Source of the DNA: an uncultured Sphingobacteriaceae bacterium
GTDB taxonomy: Bacteria > Bacteroidota > Bacteroidia > Sphingobacteriales > Sphingobacteriaceae
Direction: 5' to 3'
Assembly: GCA_946887045.1 (NCBI GenBank)
Contig: CAMPKC010000011.1
Span: forward strand, 1 to 64,000
DNA length: 64,000 nucleotides
The notes beneath the pieces were generated by a model that searched no databases, was not told where the DNA came from, and saw only the letters and a program-made list of their open reading frames with translations. Positions 1-8,488 of this stretch are shown in pieces. The position numbers and the translations under genes were made by a program. The first letter of the stretch is position 1, and each line of letters starts with the position of its first letter.

Positions 1-23
1 GGACGTTTTTCATAGGTAGATGT

Positions 24-55
24 AGGGTCGGGATTCATTTTCCGACCCTTTTTTT
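24..55 (+). terminator. Intrinsic terminator of a gene lying before the window
   Basis: An 8-bp inverted repeat (AGGGTCGG / CCGACCCT) is followed by a run of seven T residues on the + strand. It would end a + strand transcript entering from the left. Bases 56-194 show no other gene. Confidence 0.7.
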
Positions 56-194
56 ATAGAGGTCTAAAACTTCAACCCAAGGATCTCCCGCCAGTTCGAA
101 TAAGCCATTCAAAATAATTTAAAAAAATTTAGGCATTTTGTCCAATCTGAAGAATTCGATTGTAATTAGGTTTTAACGATTAAATTAAAACACA

Positions 195-647
195 ATGGAA
201 CAAAGAATCAACATCCACGCAAAAGGACAAAGTGCATTGAAATCTCTTTATGGAATGACAGGTTATCTGAAGAAATCACCTGTTGAAGACTCTCTTTTAG
301 AGCTGGTTTATTTTAGAGTATCACAAATTAACAAGTGTGCTTATTGTCTTGATATGCATTCTAAAGATGCACGTCACAAAGGAGAAACTGAACAGCGTAT
401 ATATGGCTTGAGTGCCTGGCAGGAAACACCTTATTACACTGAACGTGAAAGAGCGGCACTGGGATGGGCAGAAGCAGTTACCAACTGTTCTGTGCCGGAT
501 ACCATTTATAATGAAGTTAAAAATCAATTCTCCGAAGAGGAACTAATTGACTTAACGCTTGCAGTAACAACCGTAAACACATGGAATCGTATTAACCTTG
601 CGTTTCCTTACGAAATAGGAACTTACAGAGTTGGACAGTTTGGTTAG
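195..647 (+). CDS. Carboxymuconolactone decarboxylase / AhpD-like protein
   Basis: A 150-residue protein of the AhpD/CMD fold. The family diagnostic CxxC followed by H is visible as NKCAYCLDMH near residues 46-55. In AhpD-type proteins these cysteines cycle as a thiol pair to reduce peroxides or partner disulfides. It is the first gene of a three-gene + strand run with a YCII protein (33 bp downstream) and an ECF sigma factor. That suggests an oxidative-stress or detoxification role under the sigma factor. There is no signal peptide, so it is cytoplasmic. The family call is firm; the substrate is unknown. Confidence 0.88.
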   Translation: MEQRINIHAKGQSALKSLYGMTGYLKKSPVEDSLLELVYFRVSQINKCAYCLDMHSKDARHKGETEQRIYGLSAWQETPYYTERERAALGWAEAVTNCSVPDTIYNEVKNQFSEEELIDLTLAVTTVNTWNRINLAFPYEIGTYRVGQFG

Positions 648-680
648 TACAGCATTTAATAACGTTTAAATCAAATAAAA

Positions 681-1034
681 ATGAACGATTTTCTTTTAAT
701 ATTCCGGCGAGATTTTACCAGTAAAGAAGCACAGCCCTCTCCAGAACAAATGCAAAGCTCTGTTAACGAATGGAAAAACTGGTTTGGAGGAATTGCTGCT
801 CAAAACAAACTTGCCCGGCCGCTGCAACGCTGGGATTTGGATGGCAAGGTGGTGAAGCCCAACAAACACGTAACTAACGGACCTTTTGTGGAAATTAAAG
901 AGTCGATTGGAGGCTTGGTTATAATCAAAGCCAACGACTATGATGAAGCTGTAGAAATTGCACAAGGGTGTCCGATATTAAAGTTGGGTGGCACTGTGGA
1001 AGTGCGCATGGCGACTTCTTCAGAAGAACCTTAA
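681..1034 (+). CDS. YCII-related (DGPF) domain protein
   Basis: A 117-residue cytoplasmic protein with the YCII/DGPF dimeric alpha-beta barrel layout. It has an N-terminal strand (FLLIFRRDF), a central NGPFVEIKESIGG segment matching the DGPF-like signature, and a C-terminal KLGGTVEVR strand. Proteins of this group are typical partners of ECF42 sigma factors, and such a sigma gene follows 50 bp downstream. The biochemical function of the family is poorly defined. The family and its pairing with the sigma factor are well supported. Confidence 0.85.
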   Translation: MNDFLLIFRRDFTSKEAQPSPEQMQSSVNEWKNWFGGIAAQNKLARPLQRWDLDGKVVKPNKHVTNGPFVEIKESIGGLVIIKANDYDEAVEIAQGCPILKLGGTVEVRMATSSEEP

Positions 1035-1044
1035 TTTTTATCAA

Positions 1045-1074
1045 ATAATGCCTTTGTTAAGGCAAAGGCATTAT
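1045..1074 (+). promoter_or_regulatory. Strong hairpin just before the sigma factor gene
   Basis: A perfect 12-bp inverted repeat (ATAATGCCTTTG / CAAAGGCATTAT, 6-nt loop) lies between the YCII gene and the sigma gene and ends 10 bp before the sigma start codon. No T-run follows, so it is not a standard terminator. It could limit read-through or translation of the sigma gene. That role is inference. Confidence 0.55.
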
Positions 1075-1084
1075 CATTAAATCT

Positions 1085-2323
1085 ATGGAAGAAAGAGAGC
1101 TTTTACCTCATTTATTCAGAACTGAGTATCAGAAAATTGTTTCTGTACTCAGTTATTTGTTTGGCATCGAACATATTGAAATTGCCGAAGACATTGTTAG
1201 CGACACCTTTCTGGCAGCGACCGAATTATGGAGCATTAAAGGTCTGCCCGAAAACCCCACAGCCTGGCTGTATACAGTTGCAAAAAATAAAACAAAGAAT
1301 TACTTAAAGCGAAATTCGCTATTTGAACAAAAACTGTCGGCCGATATACGATACAGTACAACTAATTCGGAAGAAATTGAAATTGACCTATCGAATAAAA
1401 ACATTGCCGATAGTCAGCTAGCAATGATTTTTACCGTCTGCAATCCGGTCATTTCCAGCGAATCGCAGGTTGCCTTAGCACTGAACTTACTTTGCGGATT
1501 TGGAGTCCAGGAAATCGCAGATGCCTATCTAACCAACAAAGAGGTGGTTTACAAACGGATAAACCGGGCTAAAGAAAAATTGAAAGAAGCCAATATAAAG
1601 ATCGAACAACCCAAAATAGCTGACATCAATAACCGGCTGGAGACTGTGTTGACCACTTTGTATCTATTGTTTTCTGAAGGATATTATTCTACTTCTCAAA
1701 ACTCTATTCTTCGCAAAGATCTTTGTGCGGAAGCAATGAGATTAAATTATCTGCTTGTTGAAAACCCGGCTACTAACAGTCCTTCTGTAAATGCCTTGTT
1801 GGCTTTAATGTGTTTTCATTCCTCGCGATTTGAAGCCCGGACAAATCAAGACGGTGAAGTAATTTTATATGAAGACCAGGACGAATCGTTATGGAACACA
1901 GAGTTGATTGAAAAGGGAGAATATTATTTGAATAAGGCCTCTGCGGGAGAAAGACTAAGCAAATATCATTTGGAAGCAGGAATTGCCTATTGGCATACCC
2001 AAAAGGCAGATACTGCGGAGAAGTGGGAGAGTATCTTGCAACTTTATAACAACCTGTTGATTTTAGAGTATTCGCCAATTGCGGCCTTGAACCGGACCTT
2101 TGCACTCGCAAAAACCCATGGAAAAGAAGAGGCTATCATTGAAGCCGAAAAATTGAATTTAACAAGTAATCATTTTTATTACTCATTGCTTGGCAATCTT
2201 TACACCGATTTAGACAACAGAAAAGCCTTGCAACATTTTGAGACAGCCTTGACGCTTGCCAATTCTGTCGCCGACAAGAACAGCCTTATTAAAGCCATTA
2301 ACAGATTGAAAAAGTGTAATTAA
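1085..2323 (+). CDS. ECF42-type RNA polymerase sigma factor with C-terminal TPR-like domain
   Basis: A 412-residue protein. Residues 1-80 are sigma region 2 (EDIVSDTFLAA, then PTAWLYTVAKN). Residues 110-165 are region 4 with a helix-turn-helix (GVQEIADAYL...VYKRINRAKEKL). About 240 more residues form the helical, TPR-like C-terminal extension (DUF6596-type) that marks ECF42 members, including the conserved LYLLFSEGYY and SPIAALNRTFALA segments. ECF42 factors lack a classical anti-sigma factor and are normally encoded with DGPF/YCII genes, as here. The C-terminal domain is thought to control activity. Expected target: this operon. The signal is unknown. Confidence 0.9.
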   Translation: MEERELLPHLFRTEYQKIVSVLSYLFGIEHIEIAEDIVSDTFLAATELWSIKGLPENPTAWLYTVAKNKTKNYLKRNSLFEQKLSADIRYSTTNSEEIEIDLSNKNIADSQLAMIFTVCNPVISSESQVALALNLLCGFGVQEIADAYLTNKEVVYKRINRAKEKLKEANIKIEQPKIADINNRLETVLTTLYLLFSEGYYSTSQNSILRKDLCAEAMRLNYLLVENPATNSPSVNALLALMCFHSSRFEARTNQDGEVILYEDQDESLWNTELIEKGEYYLNKASAGERLSKYHLEAGIAYWHTQKADTAEKWESILQLYNNLLILEYSPIAALNRTFALAKTHGKEEAIIEAEKLNLTSNHFYYSLLGNLYTDLDNRKALQHFETALTLANSVADKNSLIKAINRLKKCN

Positions 2324-2634
2324 ACTCTCTGCAAAGTCTCCATGAACAGTAAACCCGCCCGCTCTTCCGAATAATCGACAACGACGCAAATAACAAAAAG
2401 AAAACTATCAGCTAATTCGCTCACAGTTTGCCGGCATGCTTATGTCGTTGGTTTAATTTATTAACGACTGTTAAATACCTAATAATGGGTATTGATTGGC
2501 GCAAGTTTAATCCCGTTGTTTGGCCTTAACTTTGGGCATTGATCACATCCCATCCGTTTTTGGATATGACAAACGGATTAACGGCTGAATGTAAATGCTT
2601 ACAAACAATCAATTCATAATTAACAATTAACAAG
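2324..2634. other. Intergenic region before lipoprotein gene
   Basis: No gene is seen in these 311 bases. The only recognisable element is the TAACTTTG promoter-like word at 2527-2534, listed separately. The region ends in an A/T-rich leader just before the lipoprotein start. Confidence 0.5.
2506..2534 (+). promoter_or_regulatory. Candidate Bacteroidota promoter of the lipoprotein gene
   Basis: TAACTTTG at 2527-2534 matches the Bacteroidota -7 consensus TAnnTTTG exactly. The -33 side is only a partial match (TTTAA at 2506-2510, 16 bp upstream). The implied 5' leader is about 95 nt. Confidence 0.35.
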
Positions 2635-3072
2635 ATGAGAAAATTTAAACTTTTAGCATTAGCACTTTTAGTGGTGTCTCTGGGATTTACCGGATGTAAA
2701 AAAGATGACGGTGATGACACTAAAGCCAAAATATTAGGCAAATGGGAAATGACTAAAGAGGTTTGGAAAGAATATGAAAACGGATCTTTAAAAGATCAGG
2801 GAACAGAAACAGATGTTGATTATGAGATAGAATTTAAAAGCAACGGTTCATATACGGTTTATTACCAAGGCGACATTGAGGAAACTGGTACATACTCTAT
2901 TGAAAATGATGGCAAAAAGCTCGTATTCAACAATGCTGAAGATGACATAGATGATTTCCATACCATAAACAGCCTTACATCCAGTCAGTTGATACTGTAC
3001 CAAGAGGAGTCTGAGACGGTTGGCGGCCAAACATTTAAATCTACCTATGAACTGACTTTTAATAAGCAATAG
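2635..3072 (+). CDS. Lipocalin-like lipoprotein
   Basis: A 145-residue lipoprotein. A hydrophobic signal (LLALALLVVSLGFTGC) ends in a lipobox cysteine at residue 20, followed by an acidic linker (KKDDGDDT). In Bacteroidota such acidic residues after the cysteine often mark surface export. The body (ILGKWEMTKEV, then repeated beta strands to YELTFNKQ) fits the small lipocalin-like beta-sandwich family. It stands alone with its own promoter-like word and terminator. No specific ligand can be assigned. Confidence 0.75.
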   Translation: MRKFKLLALALLVVSLGFTGCKKDDGDDTKAKILGKWEMTKEVWKEYENGSLKDQGTETDVDYEIEFKSNGSYTVYYQGDIEETGTYSIENDGKKLVFNNAEDDIDDFHTINSLTSSQLILYQEESETVGGQTFKSTYELTFNKQ

Positions 3073-3093
3073 TAACGCTCTGATTTAAACTTT

Positions 3094-3137
3094 AAAATCC
3101 CTTTGGTAGACAGGTTTTCTATCAAGGGGATTTTTTT
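3094..3137 (+). terminator. Terminator after the lipoprotein gene
   Basis: Inverted repeat AAAATCCCTTTGGTAGA / TCTATCAAGGGGATTTT pairs over 17 positions with two G-U pairs. It is followed by a T-run, 22 bp after the stop codon. Confidence 0.75.
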
Positions 3138-3360
3138 ACAACCCATCTGCGCAGATATCCCCCTTATAAAAACCTCCTCTTTTCCCGGTTAAGCGCCTCA
3201 ACAGAGTCAATATCTTTTTCGTTCAAACTATTCCCATCAAAACTGTTTTTATTAGTCTATCTCTAAAAGGTCTTTTTAAGCGTTAAGGTTTATTCGGATG
3301 AAATCCGAGATGAATATGCTCATTATAGCTTCATCCCCGTTAAAAAAAAATCATATTCGG

Positions 3361-5832
3361 ATGAAAAACATTTTTTTTAACACTCCGGTAAAAGGAAAAG
3401 TAATAATAGCTTTTATTATCGCGTGTACCGCACTGGCATTAGCCTGGAATATAAGCAAGTACACGTTCAGGGAGATGCTTCATACCGTAGAAGATCTATC
3501 TGCTCCCAATGATAAGTTAACAATTGTTAGTCGCCTTTCGGGAAGAATAACACGCATTGATCAGCTGCAAAGAACCATGGCTATTGACAGCGAAAACTAT
3601 CAGGATACTTTTATAAAAGAATTCAGAAAACTGGGCCTCACGCTCGACACACTGGGCCGGCTTTACAAAGACAATCCCACCCAGGTAAAACGCATTAACG
3701 TTATGAAGCAACTTTTGTCCGAACGCAACAAGCTGTTTTTTAACTATCTGCATACAAGGGAGAAACTTGTTAATAATGATGAACTGTCTGATCAATTAGA
3801 GTCTCTCAACGGAATACTTTCAAATAATATCAATAAAAACGACAGTACAACTGTTCATACTACACAGAAAAAAGTTTCTACGACAACGGTTTTGGCTGTT
3901 GAGAAGGAGTTTCAGAAGGGTTTCTTTAACAGACTTTTCGGGAAAAAGAAAAACCAGGAAAAGGTGATCAACGAAGAACTGGACATTACCGTAGATACGA
4001 TAACTATTGCCAGTCGGGATACCGCGTTAAAGACCGTCAAGCGAGCCATGCTGAGCATGGAAAAAAAGCAGCTTCTGCAAAGTGAGAAATTTATTAACCA
4101 GGAGACCCGGCTTGCTCTTGCAAGTAATAATCTTACCAACCAGATGCTCAACATTCTACAACAAGTAGAAGAAGATGTGATGAATCAATCAGCATTAAAT
4201 AATTTGCAGGCCCGGGAGGTGGTTGGCACCAGTGTGAAGTATATAAACATAATCCTGATAACATTCCTGTTCCTTACGGCAATTCTTCTGTATTTTATTT
4301 TAACAGATATTTCAAGGAATAACGCCTATCGTACGCAGCTCGAGATCGCAAAAGATGAAGCCGAATACCATAGTTTGGCCAAACAGCGGTTTTTAGCAAA
4401 CATGAGTCATGAAATAAGAACCCCTTTGCAAGCTATTATTGGCTATACCGAGCTTCTGAAGAATGGTAAAAAAAGTGAATATACCATTGACGCCATACAT
4501 CATTCATCAACACATCTGTTGCAAATAGTTAATGAGGTACTTGATTACAGCCGGATAATTTCGGGTAAGTTTAGCTTTAACATGTCGGTTTTTAACCTGA
4601 CGGATTTATTAGAGGAAGTGGTATCAGTGATGCGTTTATCCGCTCAGGAAAAATCACTTAAACTGCGCACTGATTTTGATCTTTCTCCTTTCGAATACTT
4701 AAGCGGAGATGCTTTCCGGTTAAAGCAAATTCTTTACAACCTGCTTAGCAATGCGATAAAATTTACTGATAAGGGAGAAATTATACTTACTGCTTCCAGT
4801 AAACACCATAATGGTAACGCTTACCTTAGGTTTGGGGTCGAGGATACAGGTATCGGGATTGCTGATGATGATTTGGTGCGTGTATTTAATGAATTTGATC
4901 AGGGAAGCGGCTCTGAAAACGGGCAAATAACATCTGGTTCCGGCCTCGGTCTCAGCATTGTGAAAGCGGTTACCGAAAGGCTGGGTGGGCGAATCTATGT
5001 CAAAAGTAAAAAAGGAGAAGGAACATGCTTTACATTATATATTGGCTTTGAACTGGCAGAAAATCAGGTAAACACCCCGACCAATAACGACCCAGAACAG
5101 CATGTTGTAAAAGGGAAAGTTTGGGTTGTGGATGATGATGCGTTCATTCTTCAGCTATGTTCGTCAATATTAGAAAATCACGAGGTTGCGCATCAGTGTT
5201 TTGATACTCCGGAAAAAATGCTAAATACGCCCTGGGACGATGAAGTGAGCTGCATTTTACTGGATATAAGGATGCCGGGTATGAACGGAGCTGAACTTTG
5301 CGCCATACTGCGAAACAGAATTCCGGAAGAGGTGAAAATTTACGCGATAACGGCACAGGCTCTTCCGGAAGAACGTGCCTGGATTCTTTCGCAGGGTTTC
5401 GACGGACAATTGATGAAGCCATTTAGAGAAAGAGAGCTCCTTAATTTGATACAATCAGAAAACTTCCACCAGGAAACAGAAAACACCTGGAATCTGGACT
5501 CGTTGCAGAAAATGACCTTTGGAGACGAACAACAGTTGAAAAGAATATTAACCCTTTTCATAGAAGATTCAGAGAATGATATTCGCCAGATAACAGTCGC
5601 AGCAAAGAATCAAGATACAGACCAATTAACTTTAGTATTTCATCGGATTGCGGGAAGAACCGCTCAAATGGGCTCGAAAGAACTCTCTTTGGCATTCAGA
5701 AAACTCGAAATAGATTCGCAAAAAGGAATACTTAAGGAAGACGAGATGAACTATCAGCTGAACACTCTGGCAAATTGGATAAAACTGATCGACAAAGAGC
5801 TGAATGCAGGCACATTCACTCAGCAGGCATAA
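3361..5832 (+). CDS. Hybrid histidine kinase with receiver and Hpt domains
   Basis: 823 residues from the ATG at 3361. An in-frame ATG at 3298 would add 21 residues, but the membrane segment and family layout fit the later start. Order: a membrane helix (about 11-30), a periplasmic or coiled sensor region of about 270 residues, a second membrane helix (about 295-318), HisKA with phospho-His in MSHEIRTPLQAIIGY, and HATPase_c (LSNAIKFTD, GTGIGIADDD-like box, SGLGLSI). Then come a receiver (WVVDDDAF, phospho-Asp in LLDIRMPGMNG, Lys in LMKPF) and a C-terminal Hpt domain (VFHRIAGRT). This is a full internal phosphorelay. The output is likely the convergent NtrC-type regulator whose stop lies 7 bp away. 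The word ATTCGGATGAAA occurs at both possible starts. Confidence 0.9.
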   Translation: MKNIFFNTPVKGKVIIAFIIACTALALAWNISKYTFREMLHTVEDLSAPNDKLTIVSRLSGRITRIDQLQRTMAIDSENYQDTFIKEFRKLGLTLDTLGRLYKDNPTQVKRINVMKQLLSERNKLFFNYLHTREKLVNNDELSDQLESLNGILSNNINKNDSTTVHTTQKKVSTTTVLAVEKEFQKGFFNRLFGKKKNQEKVINEELDITVDTITIASRDTALKTVKRAMLSMEKKQLLQSEKFINQETRLALASNNLTNQMLNILQQVEEDVMNQSALNNLQAREVVGTSVKYINIILITFLFLTAILLYFILTDISRNNAYRTQLEIAKDEAEYHSLAKQRFLANMSHEIRTPLQAIIGYTELLKNGKKSEYTIDAIHHSSTHLLQIVNEVLDYSRIISGKFSFNMSVFNLTDLLEEVVSVMRLSAQEKSLKLRTDFDLSPFEYLSGDAFRLKQILYNLLSNAIKFTDKGEIILTASSKHHNGNAYLRFGVEDTGIGIADDDLVRVFNEFDQGSGSENGQITSGSGLGLSIVKAVTERLGGRIYVKSKKGEGTCFTLYIGFELAENQVNTPTNNDPEQHVVKGKVWVVDDDAFILQLCSSILENHEVAHQCFDTPEKMLNTPWDDEVSCILLDIRMPGMNGAELCAILRNRIPEEVKIYAITAQALPEERAWILSQGFDGQLMKPFRERELLNLIQSENFHQETENTWNLDSLQKMTFGDEQQLKRILTLFIEDSENDIRQITVAAKNQDTDQLTLVFHRIAGRTAQMGSKELSLAFRKLEIDSQKGILKEDEMNYQLNTLANWIKLIDKELNAGTFTQQA

Positions 5833-5839
5833 GCAGCGA

Positions 5840-7165
5840 TCATTCCAGATTATATTTTTCGATCTTACTATAAAGTGTTTTTCGGTCGATATTGAGCAAT
5901 TTAGCCGCCATCGATTTATTGTACTTTACTTTTCTAAGCGTTTCCATAATGAGTGTTTTCTCATTCGTTTCGTTTATCGCTTTCAAGTCTGTTCCGCTTA
6001 TTTTAGGCGCCTGGCTAATCGAAAACATCATCTCATCAGGAAGGCTTTCTATACCTGCTTCTTCTGTTTTGCTAAGAAGAACCATCCGCTTGATCACATT
6101 TTTAAGCTCCCGCAAATTCCCGGGCCAATCATACTTTTGAAAAACACCTAAAGCTTCTTCAGACAAACCTGTCACGTTTCGATTAAGTTCATTATTGGCC
6201 AGTTCAATAAAATGCCTGGTAAATAATTCAAAGTCTTTAGCACGCTCACGAAGTGGTAGCAATTGCATTTTAAACTCATTAAGCCTGTGATAAAGATCCT
6301 CGCGAAATTTCCCCTGACTTACACTGATTAACAAATCATCATTGGTTGCGGCTATAATGCGAACATCTACCGGCACCGCCCGGTTACTTCCCAAAGGCAC
6401 AATTACCCTTTCCTGTAAAGCCCTTAACAGGTTTACCTGCACCTCATAATCGAGGTTACCAATTTCGTCAAGAAAAATAGTGCCGCCACCGGCTGCTTCA
6501 AACTTTCCTTTTTTATCCGTCAGAGCACCTGTGAAAGCACCCTTAACATGTCCGAACAACTCGCTTACAGCAAGTTCTTTCGAAAGCACTCCGCAGTCTA
6601 ATGCGATGAAAGGCTTTGCCGCTCTTTTACTTCGCTGATGAATAGCTCTTGCAAAATATTCTTTACCTGTGCCGCTCTCTCCCTGAATAATTACCGACAT
6701 ATCAGTGGGTGCTACCAGGTCAATATATCCATTAAGTTTTTCGGCTCCCGGACTGTTCCCGCTTATAAAACCGGTTGATGAAGATTGTGTAGACGGTTTC
6801 TCTTTTTTAGGTTCCAAAGCCTCTCCGATTCTCATCAGCAACTCATCCGGATTTACCGGCTTTGTAATATAATCAAAGGCTCCCGAACGCATTGCCTCTA
6901 CCGCCGTTCTAACATCGTTAAAGCTTGTCATGATAATTACAGGCATATTCAGAGATTTCTGGCGGCTGGCGCTTAAAACTTCAAGTCCTGTACCATCGGG
7001 CAAACGATAGTCTAGCAGTAACAGATCATATTGTTCCTGATCGAGCGCTTTTATACTGCTCTTTACATCATGTCGCAGATCTGCTGAATAACCGCTCTTT
7101 TTCAAGAAACCGTCCAATAGCTGCGAGAAAGTAAGATCGTCTTCAATAACCAGAATTTTTGCCAT
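5840..7165 (-). CDS. NtrC-family sigma-54-dependent response regulator
   Basis: 441 residues starting at [11 protein letters not shown] longer reading from 7204 would begin inside the upstream terminator and is rejected. Receiver domain residues 1-120 (phospho-Asp in [10 protein letters not shown], Lys in YITKPVNP). AAA+ domain about 140-370 with Walker [10 protein letters not shown], the sigma-54 contact loop GAFTGALTD, Walker [12 protein letters not shown] and arginine-finger region [14 protein letters not shown]-terminal Fis-type helix-turn-helix follows ([20 protein letters not shown]). It activates sigma-54 promoters after phosphorylation. It is convergent with the hybrid kinase, which is the obvious phosphodonor. 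Confidence 0.93.
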   Translation of the reverse strand: MAKILVIEDDLTFSQLLDGFLKKSGYSADLRHDVKSSIKALDQEQYDLLLLDYRLPDGTGLEVLSASRQKSLNMPVIIMTSFNDVRTAVEAMRSGAFDYITKPVNPDELLMRIGEALEPKKEKPSTQSSSTGFISGNSPGAEKLNGYIDLVAPTDMSVIIQGESGTGKEYFARAIHQRSKRAAKPFIALDCGVLSKELAVSELFGHVKGAFTGALTDKKGKFEAAGGGTIFLDEIGNLDYEVQVNLLRALQERVIVPLGSNRAVPVDVRIIAATNDDLLISVSQGKFREDLYHRLNEFKMQLLPLRERAKDFELFTRHFIELANNELNRNVTGLSEEALGVFQKYDWPGNLRELKNVIKRMVLLSKTEEAGIESLPDEMMFSISQAPKISGTDLKAINETNEKTLIMETLRKVKYNKSMAAKLLNIDRKTLYSKIEKYNLE

Positions 7166-7181
7166 ATTGGATGCCCTGCAG

Positions 7182-7189
7182 CAAAAATA
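7182..7189 (-). promoter_or_regulatory. Candidate -7 element for the NtrC-type regulator
   Basis: On the minus strand TATTTTTG matches TAnnTTTG, 16 bp before the ATG at 7165. No good -33 word is seen. It supports the 7165 start because the longer reading frame would start upstream of the expected transcription start. Confidence 0.35.
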
Positions 7190-7191
7190 CA

Positions 7192-7214
7192 AAAGCCGGA
7201 ACATTTCCGGCTTT
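7192..7214 (-). terminator. Terminator of the PepSY-like gene
   Basis: A perfect 10-bp inverted repeat (AAAGCCGGAA / TTCCGGCTTT) with a 3-nt loop, followed on the minus strand by TGTATTTTTG. It lies 37 bp after the stop of the minus-strand gene at 7252. Confidence 0.7.
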
Positions 7215-7251
7215 CATAAAGGTTATTTTAAATTGTATATATAGGGGTGTG

Positions 7252-7572
7252 TTACTGAACTATCTTACCGTCCTTGTCGATTCGAAGGAAAGCTTTTTCC
7301 TCACCTTTCGTTAAATCTATCTGATAATACTCGGCGCCTTCTTTGGTTTTTACCAAAAACGCTGCTGCAGGCGTCCAATCTTTTACCTTTTCAGATTTTA
7401 AGGTGGCTTTCACGGAATCCGGTATTTCTTCCAGTTTAACTGCGGTTTTGATAAGGCTATCCTGAGTGGTATGTGTAATGGTTAAGGTATGGTTTAATGT
7501 ACTTGCTTTAACTGTGGTTCCGGCAAAGGCTAAAACAGCTACTGAGGCTGCCGACAAAATTAGTTTTCTCAT
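7252..7572 (-). CDS. Small secreted PepSY-like protein
   Basis: A 106-residue protein with a clear signal peptide (LILSAASVAVLAFAGTTVKA). A PepSY-like small domain follows: LEEIPDSVKATLKSEKVKDW, then strands ending FLRIDKDGKIVQ. Proteins like this are periplasmic in Bacteroidota and often respond to envelope or two-component signals. The gene sits directly upstream of the NtrC-type regulator but has its own terminator, so it is a separate unit and a possible regulatory target. Function is unknown; the fold is inferred from the sequence pattern. Confidence 0.7.
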   Translation of the reverse strand: MRKLILSAASVAVLAFAGTTVKASTLNHTLTITHTTQDSLIKTAVKLEEIPDSVKATLKSEKVKDWTPAAAFLVKTKEGAEYYQIDLTKGEEKAFLRIDKDGKIVQ

Positions 7573-7693
7573 AAAATTTAGATTAATTAACGTTTGTTAT
7601 AGCTCCTTACAGTACACAATGGTGCCAAAAACGGAAGGCCAAAACATCTATCTGAAAATCAATACTTTAACTACTCTGCCAAGTGTTTTAAAG

Positions 7694-7714
7694 TGTAGAG
7701 ATTGTCTACAATCT
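7694..7714. promoter_or_regulatory. Overlapping palindromes between divergent genes
   Basis: Two inverted repeats overlap: TGTAGA-GATTG-TCTACA (7694-7710) and AGATTGT-CT-ACAATCT (7699-7714). They lie between the divergent PepSY-like gene and the AlkB-like gene, where a regulator could bind. No regulator family can be named. Confidence 0.3.
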
Positions 7715-7839
7715 GTGGGGCAAGTCTTCAGATCTTGTAAAAAATCCGGTTTTTCGTCAGCACACTTTGAATAACCGGTAAGCCGCTGACATTCGTACCT
7801 TAGATCTTAATTTCTATCCTCGAGAAGAGACAAATATCT

Positions 7840-8448
7840 ATGGATTTATTTAGCAAGGAAGAAGACGAACTGCGTAATCTACTACCAAAAGACGGAACGG
7901 TAAATTACTACGGAAAACTGTTTTCGACAAAGCAGGCAAAGCGGTATTTTGAGAGCCTGCTGAATATGATAGAGTGGAGATGTGACGAGGCCGTCATCTT
8001 CGGAAAATTGATTGTCACCAAGCGCAAAGTAGCCTGGTACGGTGATTCGGAGTTTGAGTACACCTATTCCAACACCACCAAAAAGGCTTTGCCCTGGACG
8101 GCTAATTTATTGGACCTAAAGGCAATTGTAGAAGAACAGACAAATGAAACCTTTAATTCATGCTTGCTTAATTTATACCACAGCGGCGAAGAAGGTATGG
8201 CATGGCACAGCGATGGAGAGAAGGATCTAAAAAAGAACGGCGCTATTGCGTCATTATCTTTTGGAGCCGAACGGAAATTCTCATTTAAGCACAAGATAGA
8301 AAAGACAAACGTCTCGCTGGTCCTGGAACATGGCAGCTTGCTTGTAATGAAAGGAGCTACACAGACGCATTGGCTACATTGTTTGCCACCCACAAAAATG
8401 GCAAGCAAACCGCGGATTAACCTTACGTTCAGGACGATTGAGAAGTAG
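7840..8448 (+). CDS. AlkB-like 2-oxoglutarate/Fe(II) dioxygenase
   Basis: 202 residues of the AlkB/ALKBH2 family, which removes alkyl groups from DNA or RNA bases using iron, oxygen and 2-oxoglutarate. Visible signatures: LLNLYHSGEEGMAWHSDGEK with the iron-binding HxD (about His123, Asp125), LSFGAERKFSFKH, the distal histidine in THWLHCLPP (about residue 180) and the 2-oxoglutarate-binding RxNLTFR near the C-terminus. Length is normal and no signal peptide is present. It is a single gene. Likely a repair enzyme for alkylated bases; exact substrate unknown. Confidence 0.92.
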   Translation: MDLFSKEEDELRNLLPKDGTVNYYGKLFSTKQAKRYFESLLNMIEWRCDEAVIFGKLIVTKRKVAWYGDSEFEYTYSNTTKKALPWTANLLDLKAIVEEQTNETFNSCLLNLYHSGEEGMAWHSDGEKDLKKNGAIASLSFGAERKFSFKHKIEKTNVSLVLEHGSLLVMKGATQTHWLHCLPPTKMASKPRINLTFRTIEK

Positions 8449-8488
8449 AGCATTAGGTTGCACTATTTATCTGATAACGCAAAATCTT

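Noticed and set aside
7166..7204. Longer N-terminus for the NtrC-type regulator
   Set aside because: It would start within the upstream terminator hairpin and before the likely promoter, and the receiver domain begins normally at [10 protein letters not shown].
7612..7627. Possible sigma-54 promoter (TGGCAC on the minus strand) upstream of the PepSY-like gene
   Set aside because: The -24 half is perfect and distance to the gene fits, but the -12 GC is missing at the required spacing (TA is there instead).
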